From contig CAVXZK010000002.1 of the NCBI GenBank assembly GCA_963766365.1, positions 1 through 64,000 on the forward strand: a stretch of 64,000 nt of DNA, in the 5' to 3' direction. The position numbers and the translations under genes are program-made. This document shows positions 41,019-50,085 of the stretch, in pieces (position 1 is the stretch's first letter; each line of letters begins with the position of its first letter). The notes beneath the pieces were generated by a model. That model had not been told where the DNA came from, did not search any database, and saw nothing but the letters and a program-made list of their open reading frames with translations. Source of the stretch: JALORV01 sp963766365 (GTDB lineage Bacteria; Pseudomonadota; Gammaproteobacteria; Burkholderiales; Burkholderiaceae_F).

Positions 41019-42266
41019 CTACATATTTTCGATCATCACCTGCCCGAAGCCCGAGCAACTGACCTGGGTGGCGCCCTCCATCAGGCGCGCGAAGTCGTAG
41101 GTGACCTTCTTGCTCAGGATGGACTTTTCCATGGACTTGATGATGAGATCGGCCGCCTCGGTCCAGCCCATGTGGCGCAGCATCATCTCGGCCGACAGGA
41201 TCTCCGAGCCCGGGTTCACGTAGTCCTTGCCGGCGTACTTCGGCGCCGTACCGTGGGTCGCCTCGAACATCGCCACCGAGTCCGACATATTGGCGCCGGG
41301 CGCGATGCCGATGCCTCCGACCTGGGCCGCAAGCGCGTCCGAAATGTAGTCGCCGTTCAGGTTCATCGTAGCGATGACGTCGTATTCGGCCGGTCGCAGC
41401 AGGATCTGCTGCAGGAACGCATCGGCGATGACGTCCTTGATGACGATGTCGCCGTGCGGCGCCTTGATCTTCATCCATGGGCCGCCGTCCAGCAGTTCGG
41501 CCTTGAACTCACGCTGTGCGAGCTCGTAGCCCCACTTGGCGAACGCGCCCTCGGTGAACTTCATTATGTTGCCCTTGTGCACGAACGTCAGACTCTTGCG
41601 CTTATTGACGATCGCGTACTGGAGAGCCTTGCGGACGAGCCGCTCGGTGCCCTCCCGCGAGATCGGCTTGATACCGATGCCGGAAGTCGCCGGGAAGCGG
41701 ATCTTCTTGACGCCCATTTCCTTCTGCAGGAAATCGATCAGCTTCTTGGCTTTGTCGGACTCCGCCTCGTATTCGATGCCGGCATAGATGTCCTCCGAAT
41801 TCTCGCGGAAGATCACCATGTTGGTCTTTTCCGGTTCCTTGACCGGGCTCGGCACGCCCTTGAAGTACTGGATCGGCCGCAGGCAGACGTAAAGATCGAG
41901 CTCCTGTCGCATCGCGACGTTGATCGAGCGGATCCCGCCGCCGACGGGCGTCGTCAGCGGTCCCTTGATCGAGACCACGTACTCACGCAGAACCTGCAGC
42001 GTTTCATCCGGAAGCCAGACATCCGGACCATAGACCTTCGTGGACTTCTCGCCGGCGTAGACCTCCATCCAGACGATCTTCTTCTTGCCCCCGTAGGCCT
42101 TCGCTACCGCAGCGTCGACCACCTTGATCATCACCGGCGTGATGTCGAACCCGGTGCCGTCGCCCTCGATGAACGGGATGATCGGCTGGTCAGGAACGCT
42201 GAGCGTGAAGTCCTTGTTGACAGTGATCTTCTGTCCGGTCGTTGGGACCTTGATGTGGGCGTACAT
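41019..42266 (-). CDS. icd: Isocitrate dehydrogenase, NADP-dependent
   Basis: This TCA-cycle enzyme has 415 residues. The substrate and phosphorylation-site region reads FRENSEDIYAGIEY. The start IIPFIEGDGTGFDI and the late ATHGTAPKYAGKDYVNPGS NADP/metal region match the E. coli-type dimeric enzyme. The start MYAHIKVPTTG at 42266 was chosen; the frame extends upstream without family similarity. The mRNA would run into the palindromic element after its TAG. Confidence 0.97.
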   Translation of the reverse strand: MYAHIKVPTTGQKITVNKDFTLSVPDQPIIPFIEGDGTGFDITPVMIKVVDAAVAKAYGGKKKIVWMEVYAGEKSTKVYGPDVWLPDETLQVLREYVVSIKGPLTTPVGGGIRSINVAMRQELDLYVCLRPIQYFKGVPSPVKEPEKTNMVIFRENSEDIYAGIEYEAESDKAKKLIDFLQKEMGVKKIRFPATSGIGIKPISREGTERLVRKALQYAIVNKRKSLTFVHKGNIMKFTEGAFAKWGYELAQREFKAELLDGGPWMKIKAPHGDIVIKDVIADAFLQQILLRPAEYDVIATMNLNGDYISDALAAQVGGIGIAPGANMSDSVAMFEATHGTAPKYAGKDYVNPGSEILSAEMMLRHMGWTEAADLIIKSMEKSILSKKVTYDFARLMEGATQVSCSGFGQVMIENM

Positions 42267-42620
42267 GGTGTCTCCGAGCAGGGTCTTCTTGTGAACGGTG
42301 TCCGGCTCCGGCACACGCCGGATGGCCGACCGGCCTCGTGCAAAGCAGGCTGGGCAGTTTACTCGGGCCGGTTGTCCCGAGCCTCCCTGAGTATTGGTCC
42401 ATGTCAACCGAGGGCGAGAACCGAACGCTTCAAGTCACGGCCAACAAACCCGCTGTGGCGACCGACAAGCCGGCCGCGGCGACCGAAAGGCCGAAGCCGT
42501 AACTTCGGCCGCCAGCACCGAGGGACGGCGCACGTTCCGGTCCTCCTTGTTCAGCGCTTCCGTTTCGAACTTTCGGGGCCGCCGCGCTAAAGTGTGTTCC
42601 GGCACCTTTCCCGCTGTCCA
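42267..42620. other. icd/DUF192 divergent region with hairpin and micro-ORF
   Basis: There are 354 bases with no established gene. A 33-residue plus-strand frame (42401-42502, starting MSTEGENRTLQ, rich in Pro/Ala/Thr/Lys) ends in the loop of a hairpin, GGCCGAAG (42489-42496) with CTTCGGCC (42503-42510). The frame has no clear ribosome-binding site. The hairpin has no T-run. Promoters for icd and the DUF192 gene must lie here but none was picked with confidence. Confidence 0.3.
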
Positions 42621-43085
42621 ATGCTCACGCCAATCACGACGTTTCGGCGGCTCGCCCTCATACTGGCCGCACTACTGCTGATCGGCAGCGCTCACGCCCA
42701 GACCGGTCCGCAACCCACTCTGCCGACCAGGCGCCTCACGGCCGGCATGCATGTCATCACTGCGGAGCTCGCGACCACGCCGCATAGCCGCACGGTCGGG
42801 ATGATGTTCCGCGAGAAGACTGCGCCTAACCACGGGATGCTGTTCGTGTTCGAGTACAAGGGACAGCAGTGCTTCTGGATGCGCAACACCCCGCTGCCGC
42901 TGTCGATTGCCTTCATCGACGACGACGGCACGATCCGGCAGATCACCGACATGGCTCCGAAGACCGACACGCTGCACTGTTCGCAGCATCCGGTGCGCTA
43001 TGCACTGGAAATGGAGCAGGGCTGGTTCGCGAAGAAGGGCGCGGTAGTCGGCTCGAAGATCGGCGGGCTGCCCTCGCCGAACTGA
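42621..43085 (+). CDS. DUF192 family secreted protein
   Basis: The protein has 154 residues with a signal peptide (LALILAALLLIGSAHA) and a DUF192 domain: VGMMFREKTAPNHGMLFVFE, CFWMRNTPLPLSIAFID, then YALEMEQGWFAKKGAVVGSK. The family is widespread and functionally unclear. ATG 42621 puts the signal peptide near the start; an ATG nine codons upstream is less likely. A convergent terminator separates it from sodB. Confidence 0.88.
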   Translation: MLTPITTFRRLALILAALLLIGSAHAQTGPQPTLPTRRLTAGMHVITAELATTPHSRTVGMMFREKTAPNHGMLFVFEYKGQQCFWMRNTPLPLSIAFIDDDGTIRQITDMAPKTDTLHCSQHPVRYALEMEQGWFAKKGAVVGSKIGGLPSPN

Positions 43086-43110
43086 AAACGGCCGCTCTCG
43101 CGGCCGTCTT
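43085..43110. terminator. Bidirectional terminator between DUF192 gene and sodB
   Basis: ACGGCCGC (43088-43095) and GCGGCCGT (43100-43107) form an 8-bp stem with a TCTC loop, with a short A-run before and T residues after. It lies between two convergent genes. Confidence 0.75.
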
Positions 43111-43127
43111 AGGGTCACCCGGCTGCG

Positions 43128-43709
43128 TCAGCCGAAGTTGCGCGCGGCGAAGTCCCAGTTGACCAGCGACGCCAGGAACGTCTCGACGAACTTAGGACGC
43201 GCGTTGCGGTAGTCGATGTAGTAGGCGTGCTCCCAGACATCGATCGTCAGCAGCGGTTTGTCCGCCGTTGTCAGCGGCGTTGCGGCATTGCCGGTGTTGA
43301 CGATGTCGACACTGCCGTCGCCTTTTTTCACCAGCCACGTCCAGCCGGAACCGAAGTTGCCGACCGCGCTCTTCGTGAACGCCTCCTTGAAGGCTGCAAA
43401 GGTGCCCCATTTGGCCGCGATCGCCTGGCCCAGCGGCCCGGTGGGTTCGCCCCCGCCGCCCGGCTTCATGCAGTTCCAGAAGAAGGTGTGGTTCCAGACC
43501 TGGGCGGCGTTGTTGAACACGCCGCCCGATGCCTTGCGGATGATGTCCTCGAGCGCAAGTGTCTCGAACTCCGTTCCCTTGATCAGGTTGTTGAGGTTGG
43601 TGACGTAGGCCTGATGGTGCTTGCCGTAGTGGTACTCGAAGGTCTCCTTCGACATGTGCGGGGCAAGCGCGTCGGAGGCGTAGGGAAGCGCGGGAAGCTT
43701 GTGTTCCAT
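43128..43709 (-). CDS. sodB: Superoxide dismutase, iron type
   Basis: The protein has 193 residues. Metal ligands and signatures are visible: TFEYHYGKHHQAYVTNLNN, NNAAQVWNHTFFW, the FGSGWTWLV stretch, and the DVWEHAYYIDY signature with Asp and His ligands. The residues around NHTFFWNCM and the absence of an export signal fit cytoplasmic FeSOD. Mn or cambialistic use cannot be excluded. A GGAGGACC-like site precedes the ATG. Confidence 0.96.
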   Translation of the reverse strand: MEHKLPALPYASDALAPHMSKETFEYHYGKHHQAYVTNLNNLIKGTEFETLALEDIIRKASGGVFNNAAQVWNHTFFWNCMKPGGGGEPTGPLGQAIAAKWGTFAAFKEAFTKSAVGNFGSGWTWLVKKGDGSVDIVNTGNAATPLTTADKPLLTIDVWEHAYYIDYRNARPKFVETFLASLVNWDFAARNFG

Positions 43710-43761
43710 GGAGGACCTCGGAGTGGTTCAAGGAGGAAACGGGGATTCTATCGTCGCCGGT

Positions 43762-45135
43762 TCAGTGCGCGCCCCCACCCGAATCGGGGCCATTGTCGTC
43801 GATGGATTCGACGCGCACCCCGGCCCGGCCACGTGCCAGCACGATCTGCAATCGGTCACCGGTCGCGAGGGCGCTCGAACTCGTCACCGCGCGCCCCGAA
43901 GCGTCGAGTGCCATCGCATAGCCCCGGCTGAGCACCGCCGTCGGATCGAGCGCGTTCAGCCGACCCACCAGCGGCATCAGCCGCAGCTCGCGTTCGCTGA
44001 TAGTCGACCGCCCGAACGCCATGACCCGGTTGCGACACGCAAGCACACCCTGTATCTCCGGCTGCGGACGCGCCTGCAGGCAGCGGGCCTGCAACGAAGA
44101 AAGCCGCGACGCCGAACGCCCAGCAAAGCGCGCTGCGGCGGTCACGGCACGGGACTGCAGGCCGCCGAGGCGTGCCTCGAGCGACGCCAGGACTGCGCGC
44201 GGCGTCGCAAGCCGCCGCTGTGCGTAATCGATGCGCTGGGAGGCAGCCTGCAGTCGCGCCTGCAGCTGACGAGCCAGATGCCGCAGCTGCGACGCGAGGT
44301 CGTCGCGCAGGCGCTGCGCCGTCGGTGCCACCAGTTCTGCCGCGGCCGTCGGTGTGGGGGCGCGTACGTCGGCAGCAAGATCGGCGATCGTGAAGTCGCT
44401 TTCGTGGCCGACACCGACCACGACCGGCAGCGCGGAGGCGCGGATCGCGCGTGCGACGGCTTCCTCGTTGAACGACCACAGGTCCTCTATGGACCCGCCA
44501 CCTCGGACCAGAAGCACGACGTCGACCTCGGCGCGCGCAGAGACACGTGCCAGCATCGCTGCGATCTGTGCTCCCGCGCCTGTGCCCTGCACCGGCACCG
44601 GATAGACGACGACCTGCAGGTACGGGGCACGCCGCTGCAATGCGCTGAGCACGTCGCGCAGCGCGGCAGCCTGCAACGACGTCACGACACCGACACGTCG
44701 CGGCATCTGCGGCAACGGTCGTCGCGGTTGATCAAACAGTCCCTCGGCCGCAAGGCGCTGCTTGAGCCGCAGGAACTCCTCGTACAGCCGGCCGAGCCCG
44801 GCGCGCCGCATCGACTCGATGTTGAGCTGAAATTCGCCCCGCGCTTCGTACAGCGAGACGATCGCGTTGACCTCGACGTCGTCGCCGTCCCGCGGCTGCC
44901 AGTCGAGCAGGCTGTTGCGTCCGCGGAACATGACGCAGCGCACTTGCGCGGAGTCGTCCTTCAACCCGAAGTACCAGTGGCCACTCGCGGCGCGCGTCAG
45001 GTTGCAGATCTCTCCCTGCACGCGCGCCAGCGGGAAACTGCGTTCGAGCAGTCCCGCAACTGCGCGGTTCAACGCGGAAACCGTCAGCGCGGGCCGCGCC
45101 GTTGCTGGATCGGAGCCTTCAAACCCAAGCGCCAT
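43762..45135 (-). CDS. xseA: Exodeoxyribonuclease VII large subunit
   Basis: The protein has 457 residues. The N-terminal OB-fold reads LTVSALNRAVAGLLERSFPL and GEICNLTRAASGHWYFGLKD. The catalytic domain has VLLVRGGGSIEDLWSFNEE and VGHESDFTIADLAADVRAPTPTAA. A long coiled-coil follows (about 260-370). It degrades single-stranded DNA with XseB, which is not in this window. ATG 45135 was preferred; GTG 45162 would add nine residues. It is divergent from exbB. Confidence 0.94.
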   Translation of the reverse strand: MALGFEGSDPATARPALTVSALNRAVAGLLERSFPLARVQGEICNLTRAASGHWYFGLKDDSAQVRCVMFRGRNSLLDWQPRDGDDVEVNAIVSLYEARGEFQLNIESMRRAGLGRLYEEFLRLKQRLAAEGLFDQPRRPLPQMPRRVGVVTSLQAAALRDVLSALQRRAPYLQVVVYPVPVQGTGAGAQIAAMLARVSARAEVDVVLLVRGGGSIEDLWSFNEEAVARAIRASALPVVVGVGHESDFTIADLAADVRAPTPTAAAELVAPTAQRLRDDLASQLRHLARQLQARLQAASQRIDYAQRRLATPRAVLASLEARLGGLQSRAVTAAARFAGRSASRLSSLQARCLQARPQPEIQGVLACRNRVMAFGRSTISERELRLMPLVGRLNALDPTAVLSRGYAMALDASGRAVTSSSALATGDRLQIVLARGRAGVRVESIDDNGPDSGGGAH

Positions 45136-45335
45136 GCGGGTTTCCGGCCAAAAGCTGTCCACAAAGCGCCCCAGATCGCGGCTCGCCGCGTCTCAGTGCA
45201 GCTGCAGCCCTGACAATAGGGATCAAGTGCTTGATTTCCATGAGATTTTCGAGGTGCTCAATCGGTGGGCATGCCACGCAAACGCCATTGCGACAAGGGT
45301 TTAGAGAAAGTCTCACAAAGTTGTTCACATACTTG

Positions 45336-45352
45336 TCCACAGGAACTGTGGA
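45336..45352. promoter_or_regulatory. Palindrome in the xseA/exbB divergent gap
   Basis: TCCACAG (45336-45342) and CTGTGGA (45346-45352) form a perfect 7-bp inverted repeat with a GAA spacer. TTGTCCACA (45333-45341) is one base off the DnaA-box consensus. TTGTTCACA (45321-45329) and CTGTCCACA (45155-45163) are further near matches. The site could be an operator for exbB or a DnaA-binding cluster. Confidence 0.35.
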
Positions 45353-45423
45353 AACTTGCGGCGACCCTCTCACCCCACTACGCTTCGCGCTCTTCTCGCG
45401 CCGCACAACCGGAGTCAACGCCG

Positions 45424-46029
45424 TTGCTTGCCATCATCATCGAGCTGGGCTGGCCTGTCTGGCCGCTGATCCTCGCGTCCGTCCTGGCGCTGGCACTGAT
45501 CATTGAGCGAACCATCGCCCTGCGTCGCCCGCGCATCTTACCGAGCGACCTGCTGAACGATGTGGCCGGTCTGGTGAAGAAACAGTCCGTGTCCTCTGAC
45601 GTCCTGTCCAAGCTCGAGCAGAACTCGCCGCTCGGAAAAGTGCTTGCCGCGGGACTGCGCAACGACCGCGTGCTGCGCGAAGGCGCGATCCAGCAGATCG
45701 AGGCGGCGGGTGCCGTCGTCGCGAACCGGCTGACCAAGAACCTCACCCTGCTGGGATCGATCGGGTCGATTGCGCCACTGCTCGGACTGTTCGGCACCGT
45801 GGTCGGAATGATTCAGATCTTCGCGTCGCAGCAGGCCGGCTCGAGTCCCCAGGAGCTCGCGCGCGGCATCTCGGTGGCGCTGTACTGCACCGCGTTCGGC
45901 ATCATCGTCGCGGTGCCGGCCGTACTGGCACACCGCTACTTCCGTCGTCTCGTCGAGGACTATCTGGTCGACATGGAAGAGCAGGCGGAGCGCCTGCTGG
46001 AGCTCGTCTACAGCGACCGGAGGACCTGA
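45424..46029 (+). CDS. exbB: ExbB/TolQ/MotA-family proton channel protein
   Basis: The protein has 201 residues and three membrane helices (about 8-28, 112-135 and 155-180). The family core is visible as LLGSIGSIAPLLGLFGTVVGMI and IVAVPAVLAHRYFRR. With ExbD it forms the proton-driven motor that energises TonB- or Tol-type systems. The start is TTG 45424, with GGAG nine bases upstream; the frame is open further 5' but not hydrophobic. It overlaps exbD by one base (TGATG). The position before lpxK is common in betaproteobacteria. Confidence 0.9.
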   Translation: MLAIIIELGWPVWPLILASVLALALIIERTIALRRPRILPSDLLNDVAGLVKKQSVSSDVLSKLEQNSPLGKVLAAGLRNDRVLREGAIQQIEAAGAVVANRLTKNLTLLGSIGSIAPLLGLFGTVVGMIQIFASQQAGSSPQELARGISVALYCTAFGIIVAVPAVLAHRYFRRLVEDYLVDMEEQAERLLELVYSDRRT

Positions 46030-46445
46030 TGCGCTTCCGGCGCCCGTACGAAGAAGAGCCGGAAGTCAACCTGATTCCGCTCATCGATGTCCTGCTGATC
46101 GTGCTGATCTTCCTGGCGGTCAGCACCACCTACTCACGGTTTGCGGAACTGAAGATCCAGCTGCCTTCAGCCGACGCCACAACACCGGCGACGCCGCCCA
46201 ACATCATCAACGTGGCAGTCACGGCGGACGGCCGATACGCACTCGACAAGGCCGTGCTGCCCGATTCCGCAGCCCTGGCGGACGCACTCACGCGGGCCGC
46301 GCAGGGTCGCGAGGATGTGCTGCTGGTGATCAATGCAGACGCGCAGGCACCGCACCAGTCGGTCATCAGCGTAATGGAAGCTTCGCGCCTGGCGGGCATC
46401 GTCCGCATCAGTTTTGCAACCCAGCGAGCCTCCAGTCGCCGCTGA
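46029..46445 (+). CDS. exbD: ExbD/TolR-family biopolymer transport protein
   Basis: The protein has 138 residues. A cytoplasmic N-terminus is followed by one membrane helix carrying the conserved Asp (VNLIPLIDVLLIVLIFLAV), then a periplasmic domain with TADGRYALDK and DAQAPHQSVISVMEASRLAG. It partners ExbB. Its start overlaps the exbB stop by one base, and lpxK follows after seven bases. Confidence 0.93.
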   Translation: MRFRRPYEEEPEVNLIPLIDVLLIVLIFLAVSTTYSRFAELKIQLPSADATTPATPPNIINVAVTADGRYALDKAVLPDSAALADALTRAAQGREDVLLVINADAQAPHQSVISVMEASRLAGIVRISFATQRASSRR

Positions 46446-46452
46446 TCCCGCG

Positions 46453-47523
46453 GTGACTGCCAACGCCCGCCTCGCTTCGCTGCTGACTTCGACCTGGCGA
46501 CGGCGCGGCCCGCTCGCCTGGCTGCTGTCGCCGCTGGCTCTGCTCTATGCGGCCGTCACCGGCCTGCGACGACGCGCCTATGCGATCGGCCTCATCCAGT
46601 CCACGCGCGTCGCGGCTCCCGTGGTGGTGATCGGCAATCTCTACGTCGGCGGCACGGGCAAGACTCCGCTCACGATCGAGCTCGTACGCGCGCTGATCCA
46701 GCGCGGCTTCAAGCCAGGAGTCGTCTCGCGCGGCTATGGCGGTACGGGAAGCGACGCGCGGCTGGTTGCCTCGACCGACTCCGCGACCGACGTGGGAGAC
46801 GAGCCGTTGTTGATCGCGGCTGCCACGGGTGTGCCGGTGGCGGTGGGAGCGCAACGCGCGCGGGCCGCAGCCTTGCTTCTGGCGAACCATCCGTCGTGCG
46901 ATGTGGTGATCGCCGACGACGGATTACAGCACCTCGCCCTGAGACGCGACGTCGAGATCGCGCTGATCGACGAGCGGATGCTCGGCAACGGCTGGGTGCT
47001 CCCGGCGGGGCCGCTGCGCGAGCTGCCGGCCCGACTTGCCGAGGTCGACGCGATCGTGCTGCATGGCGCGGCGCACTCACCGGCCAGCGCTGTCCCCTGC
47101 TTCAGCATGCAGTCGGGCCTCGCTGAGCATGCGTATCGCCTTGGCGACCGCTCGCAGAGGGTTGCGCTTGCCGAAATCGTGCAGCGCCAGCAAACCACGC
47201 GGATTTCGATCACGGCGGCCGCAGGCATCGGCGTTCCCCAGCGGTTTTTCGACATGCTGAGCGCAGCAGGGCTGCGCATCGAGCCTCTGCCGCTGCCCGA
47301 TCACTTCGACTACCGTGACAATCCCTTTGCAGACCGGCACGCGGATCTCCTGCTGGTCACCGAAAAGGACGCCGTAAAATGCCGTCTTGCCGATGCGCTC
47401 CGCAAGGACCAGCGCATCTGGGTGGTGCCGCTGCAGGCACGCGTCGACCCGAAACTCATCGACCTGCTGGTTGCCCGCCTCAACCTTCTGCGAAAGAACC
47501 CGAATGGATCACCGGCTGCTTGA
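46453..47523 (+). CDS. lpxK: Tetraacyldisaccharide 4'-kinase
   Basis: This enzyme phosphorylates the lipid A disaccharide at 4' and has 356 residues. An N-terminal membrane-proximal helix (LAWLLSPLALLYAAV) precedes the P-loop GNLYVGGTGKTPLTIELV. VVSRGYGG and VVIADDGLQHLAL follow, all typical of LpxK. The start is taken as GTG 46453, eight bases after exbD. TTG 46414, inside exbD, is the other in-frame option. It overlaps the Trm112 gene at its 3' end by 20 bases. Confidence 0.95.
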   Translation: MTANARLASLLTSTWRRRGPLAWLLSPLALLYAAVTGLRRRAYAIGLIQSTRVAAPVVVIGNLYVGGTGKTPLTIELVRALIQRGFKPGVVSRGYGGTGSDARLVASTDSATDVGDEPLLIAAATGVPVAVGAQRARAAALLLANHPSCDVVIADDGLQHLALRRDVEIALIDERMLGNGWVLPAGPLRELPARLAEVDAIVLHGAAHSPASAVPCFSMQSGLAEHAYRLGDRSQRVALAEIVQRQQTTRISITAAAGIGVPQRFFDMLSAAGLRIEPLPLPDHFDYRDNPFADRHADLLLVTEKDAVKCRLADALRKDQRIWVVPLQARVDPKLIDLLVARLNLLRKNPNGSPAA

Positions 47524-47686
47524 CATCCTGGTCTGCCCGATCTGCAAGGGATCGCTCGAGTACGACAAGAGCGGGCAGGAACTGGTCTGCAAGGCCGACG
47601 CGCTCGCCTATCCGATCCGCGACGGCATCCCGGTGATGCTGGAGTCCGAAGCACGCAAGGTCGACGCCGAAGAACTCGGTCGCTAG
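47504..47686 (+). CDS. Trm112 family small zinc-binding-type protein
   Basis: The protein has 60 residues: MDHRLLDILVCPICKGSLEY with a CPxC pair, then ELVCKADALAYPIRDGIPVM, the Trm112/YcaR signature. Only three of the usual four cysteines are present (CPIC and one later Cys). It begins inside the end of lpxK and precedes kdsB, exactly where this small gene sits in many proteobacteria. The role is unclear. Confidence 0.92.
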   Translation: MDHRLLDILVCPICKGSLEYDKSGQELVCKADALAYPIRDGIPVMLESEARKVDAEELGR

Positions 47687-47704
47687 TCCGTCCCGGCGCG
47701 TCTC

Positions 47705-48469
47705 GTGAGTTTCATCGTCATCGTCCCTTCGCGGCTGGCGTCGACACGTCTGCCGCGCAAGCCGCTCGCCGACCTTGGCGGTGCGCCGATGGTCGTGCGC
47801 GTGGCGCAGCGCGCTCTGGCGAGTCATGCAGAGCGGGTGGTCGTCGCCGCCGACGATGCCGAAGTCGTTGCGGCGTGCAGTTCACACGGGATCGACGCCG
47901 TCCTGACGTCGCCCACCCATGAAACCGGCACCGATCGGTTGGCGGAGGCTGCCGCGGTGCTCGGGCTGGCCGAAGAGCAGATCGTCGTCAACGTACAGGG
48001 AGACGAGCCGCTGCTGCCACCCGCAGTCATCGACACTGTGGCCGCCGCGCTGGAGCAGCACGCGGACTGCGATATCGCGACTGCGGCGCACCCGATCATC
48101 GATGCCGCCGAGTTTTTCAACCCGAACGTGGTCAAGGTGGTGACCGACCGCGAAGGGCGCGCGCTGTACTTCTCGCGTGCACCGATCCCCTGGGCACGCG
48201 ACGCCTTCGCGACTTCCCGCGACGCCATGCCCGTGGAACTGCCGGCACGGCGCCACGTCGGGATCTACGCCTACCGGGTTCGCTTCCTGCAGCGTTTTCC
48301 GCAGCTGGAGTCCGATGCGCTGGAGACCCAGGAGCGGCTCGAGCAGTTGCGCGCGCTGGCCCACGGATTCCGCATTGCCGTCATCAACCTGACGGGCGCC
48401 CTGCCACCGGGCGTCGACACCCCGGCCGACCTCGAAGCGGTCCGTGCCTTGCTTCGTGCCCAGCGATAG
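47705..48469 (+). CDS. kdsB: 3-deoxy-manno-octulosonate cytidylyltransferase
   Basis: The enzyme activates KDO as CMP-KDO for lipopolysaccharide inner-core synthesis. It has 254 residues. Visible are IVIVPSRLASTRLPRKPLAD, VVVAADDAEV, NVQGDEPLLPP, YFSRAPIPW and the HVGIYAYR segment, all typical of KdsB. The start is GTG 47705. The gene follows Trm112 by 18 bases; in Burkholderiales adk often comes next, but here a transport protein gene intervenes. Confidence 0.96.
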   Translation: MSFIVIVPSRLASTRLPRKPLADLGGAPMVVRVAQRALASHAERVVVAADDAEVVAACSSHGIDAVLTSPTHETGTDRLAEAAAVLGLAEEQIVVNVQGDEPLLPPAVIDTVAAALEQHADCDIATAAHPIIDAAEFFNPNVVKVVTDREGRALYFSRAPIPWARDAFATSRDAMPVELPARRHVGIYAYRVRFLQRFPQLESDALETQERLEQLRALAHGFRIAVINLTGALPPGVDTPADLEAVRALLRAQR

Positions 48470-48507
48470 ACTGCGCGCCTCGACCTAGCCTCCAAGGGTG
48501 CCGTTTC

Positions 48508-50085
48508 ATGAAGCGAATCCTCACGGGCTTGCTGCTGGCCGTGTTCGCCGTCGCAGGCCTGAACGCCAAGACGCTGCGCTGGGCATCGCAGGGTGATCCG
48601 CAGACCGCGGATCCCTATTCACAGAACGAAGGCCTGACCAACCAGTTCGCGGCGGCCGTCCACGACACGCTGGTGATGCGTGACGACACGCTGAAGCTCG
48701 TACCCGGGCTGGCTACCGGCTGGCAACAAGTCAATCCGGTGACCTGGCGCTTCACCTTGCGCCAGGGCGTCAAGTTCCACGACGGAACACCGTTCACTGC
48801 CGACGACATCGTGTTTTCCTACGAGCGTGCCAGCCACCCGAACTCGCAGTTGCGGCAGTACGCGATTCCCGTCGGCAAGCCACGCAAGATCGACGACTAC
48901 ACCGTCGAGTTCGTGCAGGAGCGGCCGAATCCGATCACGCTCGAGCATGCAACCACGATCTACATCATGAGCAAGGCGTGGGCGACGAAGAACAAGGTCG
49001 AGCGCCCGCTCGACTTCAAGGGCAAGGAGGAGACGTTCGCGTCACGCAACGCCAACGGCACCGGGGCATTCATCCTTGTGTCGCGCGAGCCCGGAATCCG
49101 CACCGTGCTGAAGCGCAACCCGAGCTGGTGGGGCATCAAGGACGGACGCGCGCCGGGCAATGTGACCGAAGTCGTCTACACGCAGGTCAGCGCCGACGCG
49201 ACCCGCACCGCCGCGCTGCTGTCGGGCCAAGTCGACTTCGTGCTCGACCCGCCACCGCAGGACCTGAAGCGCATCGAGGACAACAAGGGAACCAAGGTGG
49301 TGCGCGGCCAGGAGAACCGCGTCGTCTTCTTCGGTTTCGATCAGAACCGCGACGAACTGCTGTATTCCAGCGTCAAGGGGAAGAATCCGTTCAAGGACGT
49401 GCGCGTGCGTCAGGCTGTCTACCAGGCGATCGATGTCGAGGCCATCCGCTCGCGCATCATGCGCGGATCGGCGCAGCCAACTGGCGGCATAACGCCTTCG
49501 ATCCTTGCCTCGAATCCCGAAGCGGAGAAGCGCCTGCCCTACGACCCGAGCCGGGCGAGACAGCTGCTGACGGATGCCGGCTATCCGAATGGCTTCGATG
49601 TCACCCTCGACTGCCCGAACAACCGCTATGTGAACGACGAAGAGATCTGCATCGCAGTGGCGGCAATGCTGGCGCGGATCGGCATCCAGACCAAGGTCAC
49701 CGCGATGCCGCGTGCAACGTATTTCCCGAAGCTCGAGAAGTTCGACACCAGCTTCTACATGCTGGGCTGGGGCGGCGCGATCACTGACGCTCAGGTGATC
49801 CTGTCGCCGGTGTTGCGCTCGCCGGATCCGAAGACCGGCAACGGCTCGTTCAACTATGGCCGCTATGTCAACCCGAAGCTCGATGCGTTGATCGACTCCG
49901 CGGCGGTCGAATCGGACCAGGAATCGCGGCGAGTGATGATCCGCGAGGCGCTCGCCGAGCACAACGCCCAGGTTCACCACGTGCCGCTGCATCGCCAGAT
50001 GATCCCGTGGGCGATGCGCAGCAACGTCACCGTCGTGCACCGGCCGGACAACGCGCTGAACCCCTCGAGCACGACGATCGACTGA
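48508..50085 (+). CDS. ABC transporter periplasmic substrate-binding protein, dipeptide/oligopeptide type
   Basis: The protein has 525 residues with a signal peptide (MKRILTGLLLAVFAVAGLNA). The family-5 binding-protein fold is visible: WRFTLRQGVKFHDGTPFTADD near residue 90, LLYSSVKGKNPFKDVRVRQAVYQ, and a late RVMIREALAEHNAQVHHVPLH. Family members bind peptides, nickel, haem or sugars. No permease or ATPase genes accompany it, so it is an orphan subunit that may serve a distant transporter. It lies between kdsB and adk. Confidence 0.9.
   Translation: MKRILTGLLLAVFAVAGLNAKTLRWASQGDPQTADPYSQNEGLTNQFAAAVHDTLVMRDDTLKLVPGLATGWQQVNPVTWRFTLRQGVKFHDGTPFTADDIVFSYERASHPNSQLRQYAIPVGKPRKIDDYTVEFVQERPNPITLEHATTIYIMSKAWATKNKVERPLDFKGKEETFASRNANGTGAFILVSREPGIRTVLKRNPSWWGIKDGRAPGNVTEVVYTQVSADATRTAALLSGQVDFVLDPPPQDLKRIEDNKGTKVVRGQENRVVFFGFDQNRDELLYSSVKGKNPFKDVRVRQAVYQAIDVEAIRSRIMRGSAQPTGGITPSILASNPEAEKRLPYDPSRARQLLTDAGYPNGFDVTLDCPNNRYVNDEEICIAVAAMLARIGIQTKVTAMPRATYFPKLEKFDTSFYMLGWGGAITDAQVILSPVLRSPDPKTGNGSFNYGRYVNPKLDALIDSAAVESDQESRRVMIREALAEHNAQVHHVPLHRQMIPWAMRSNVTVVHRPDNALNPSSTTID

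Noticed and set aside
42401..42502. 33-residue Pro/Ala/Thr-rich micro-ORF
   Set aside because: There is no ribosome-binding site and the stop lies in a hairpin loop. It is described in the gap entry but is not credible enough to call a gene.
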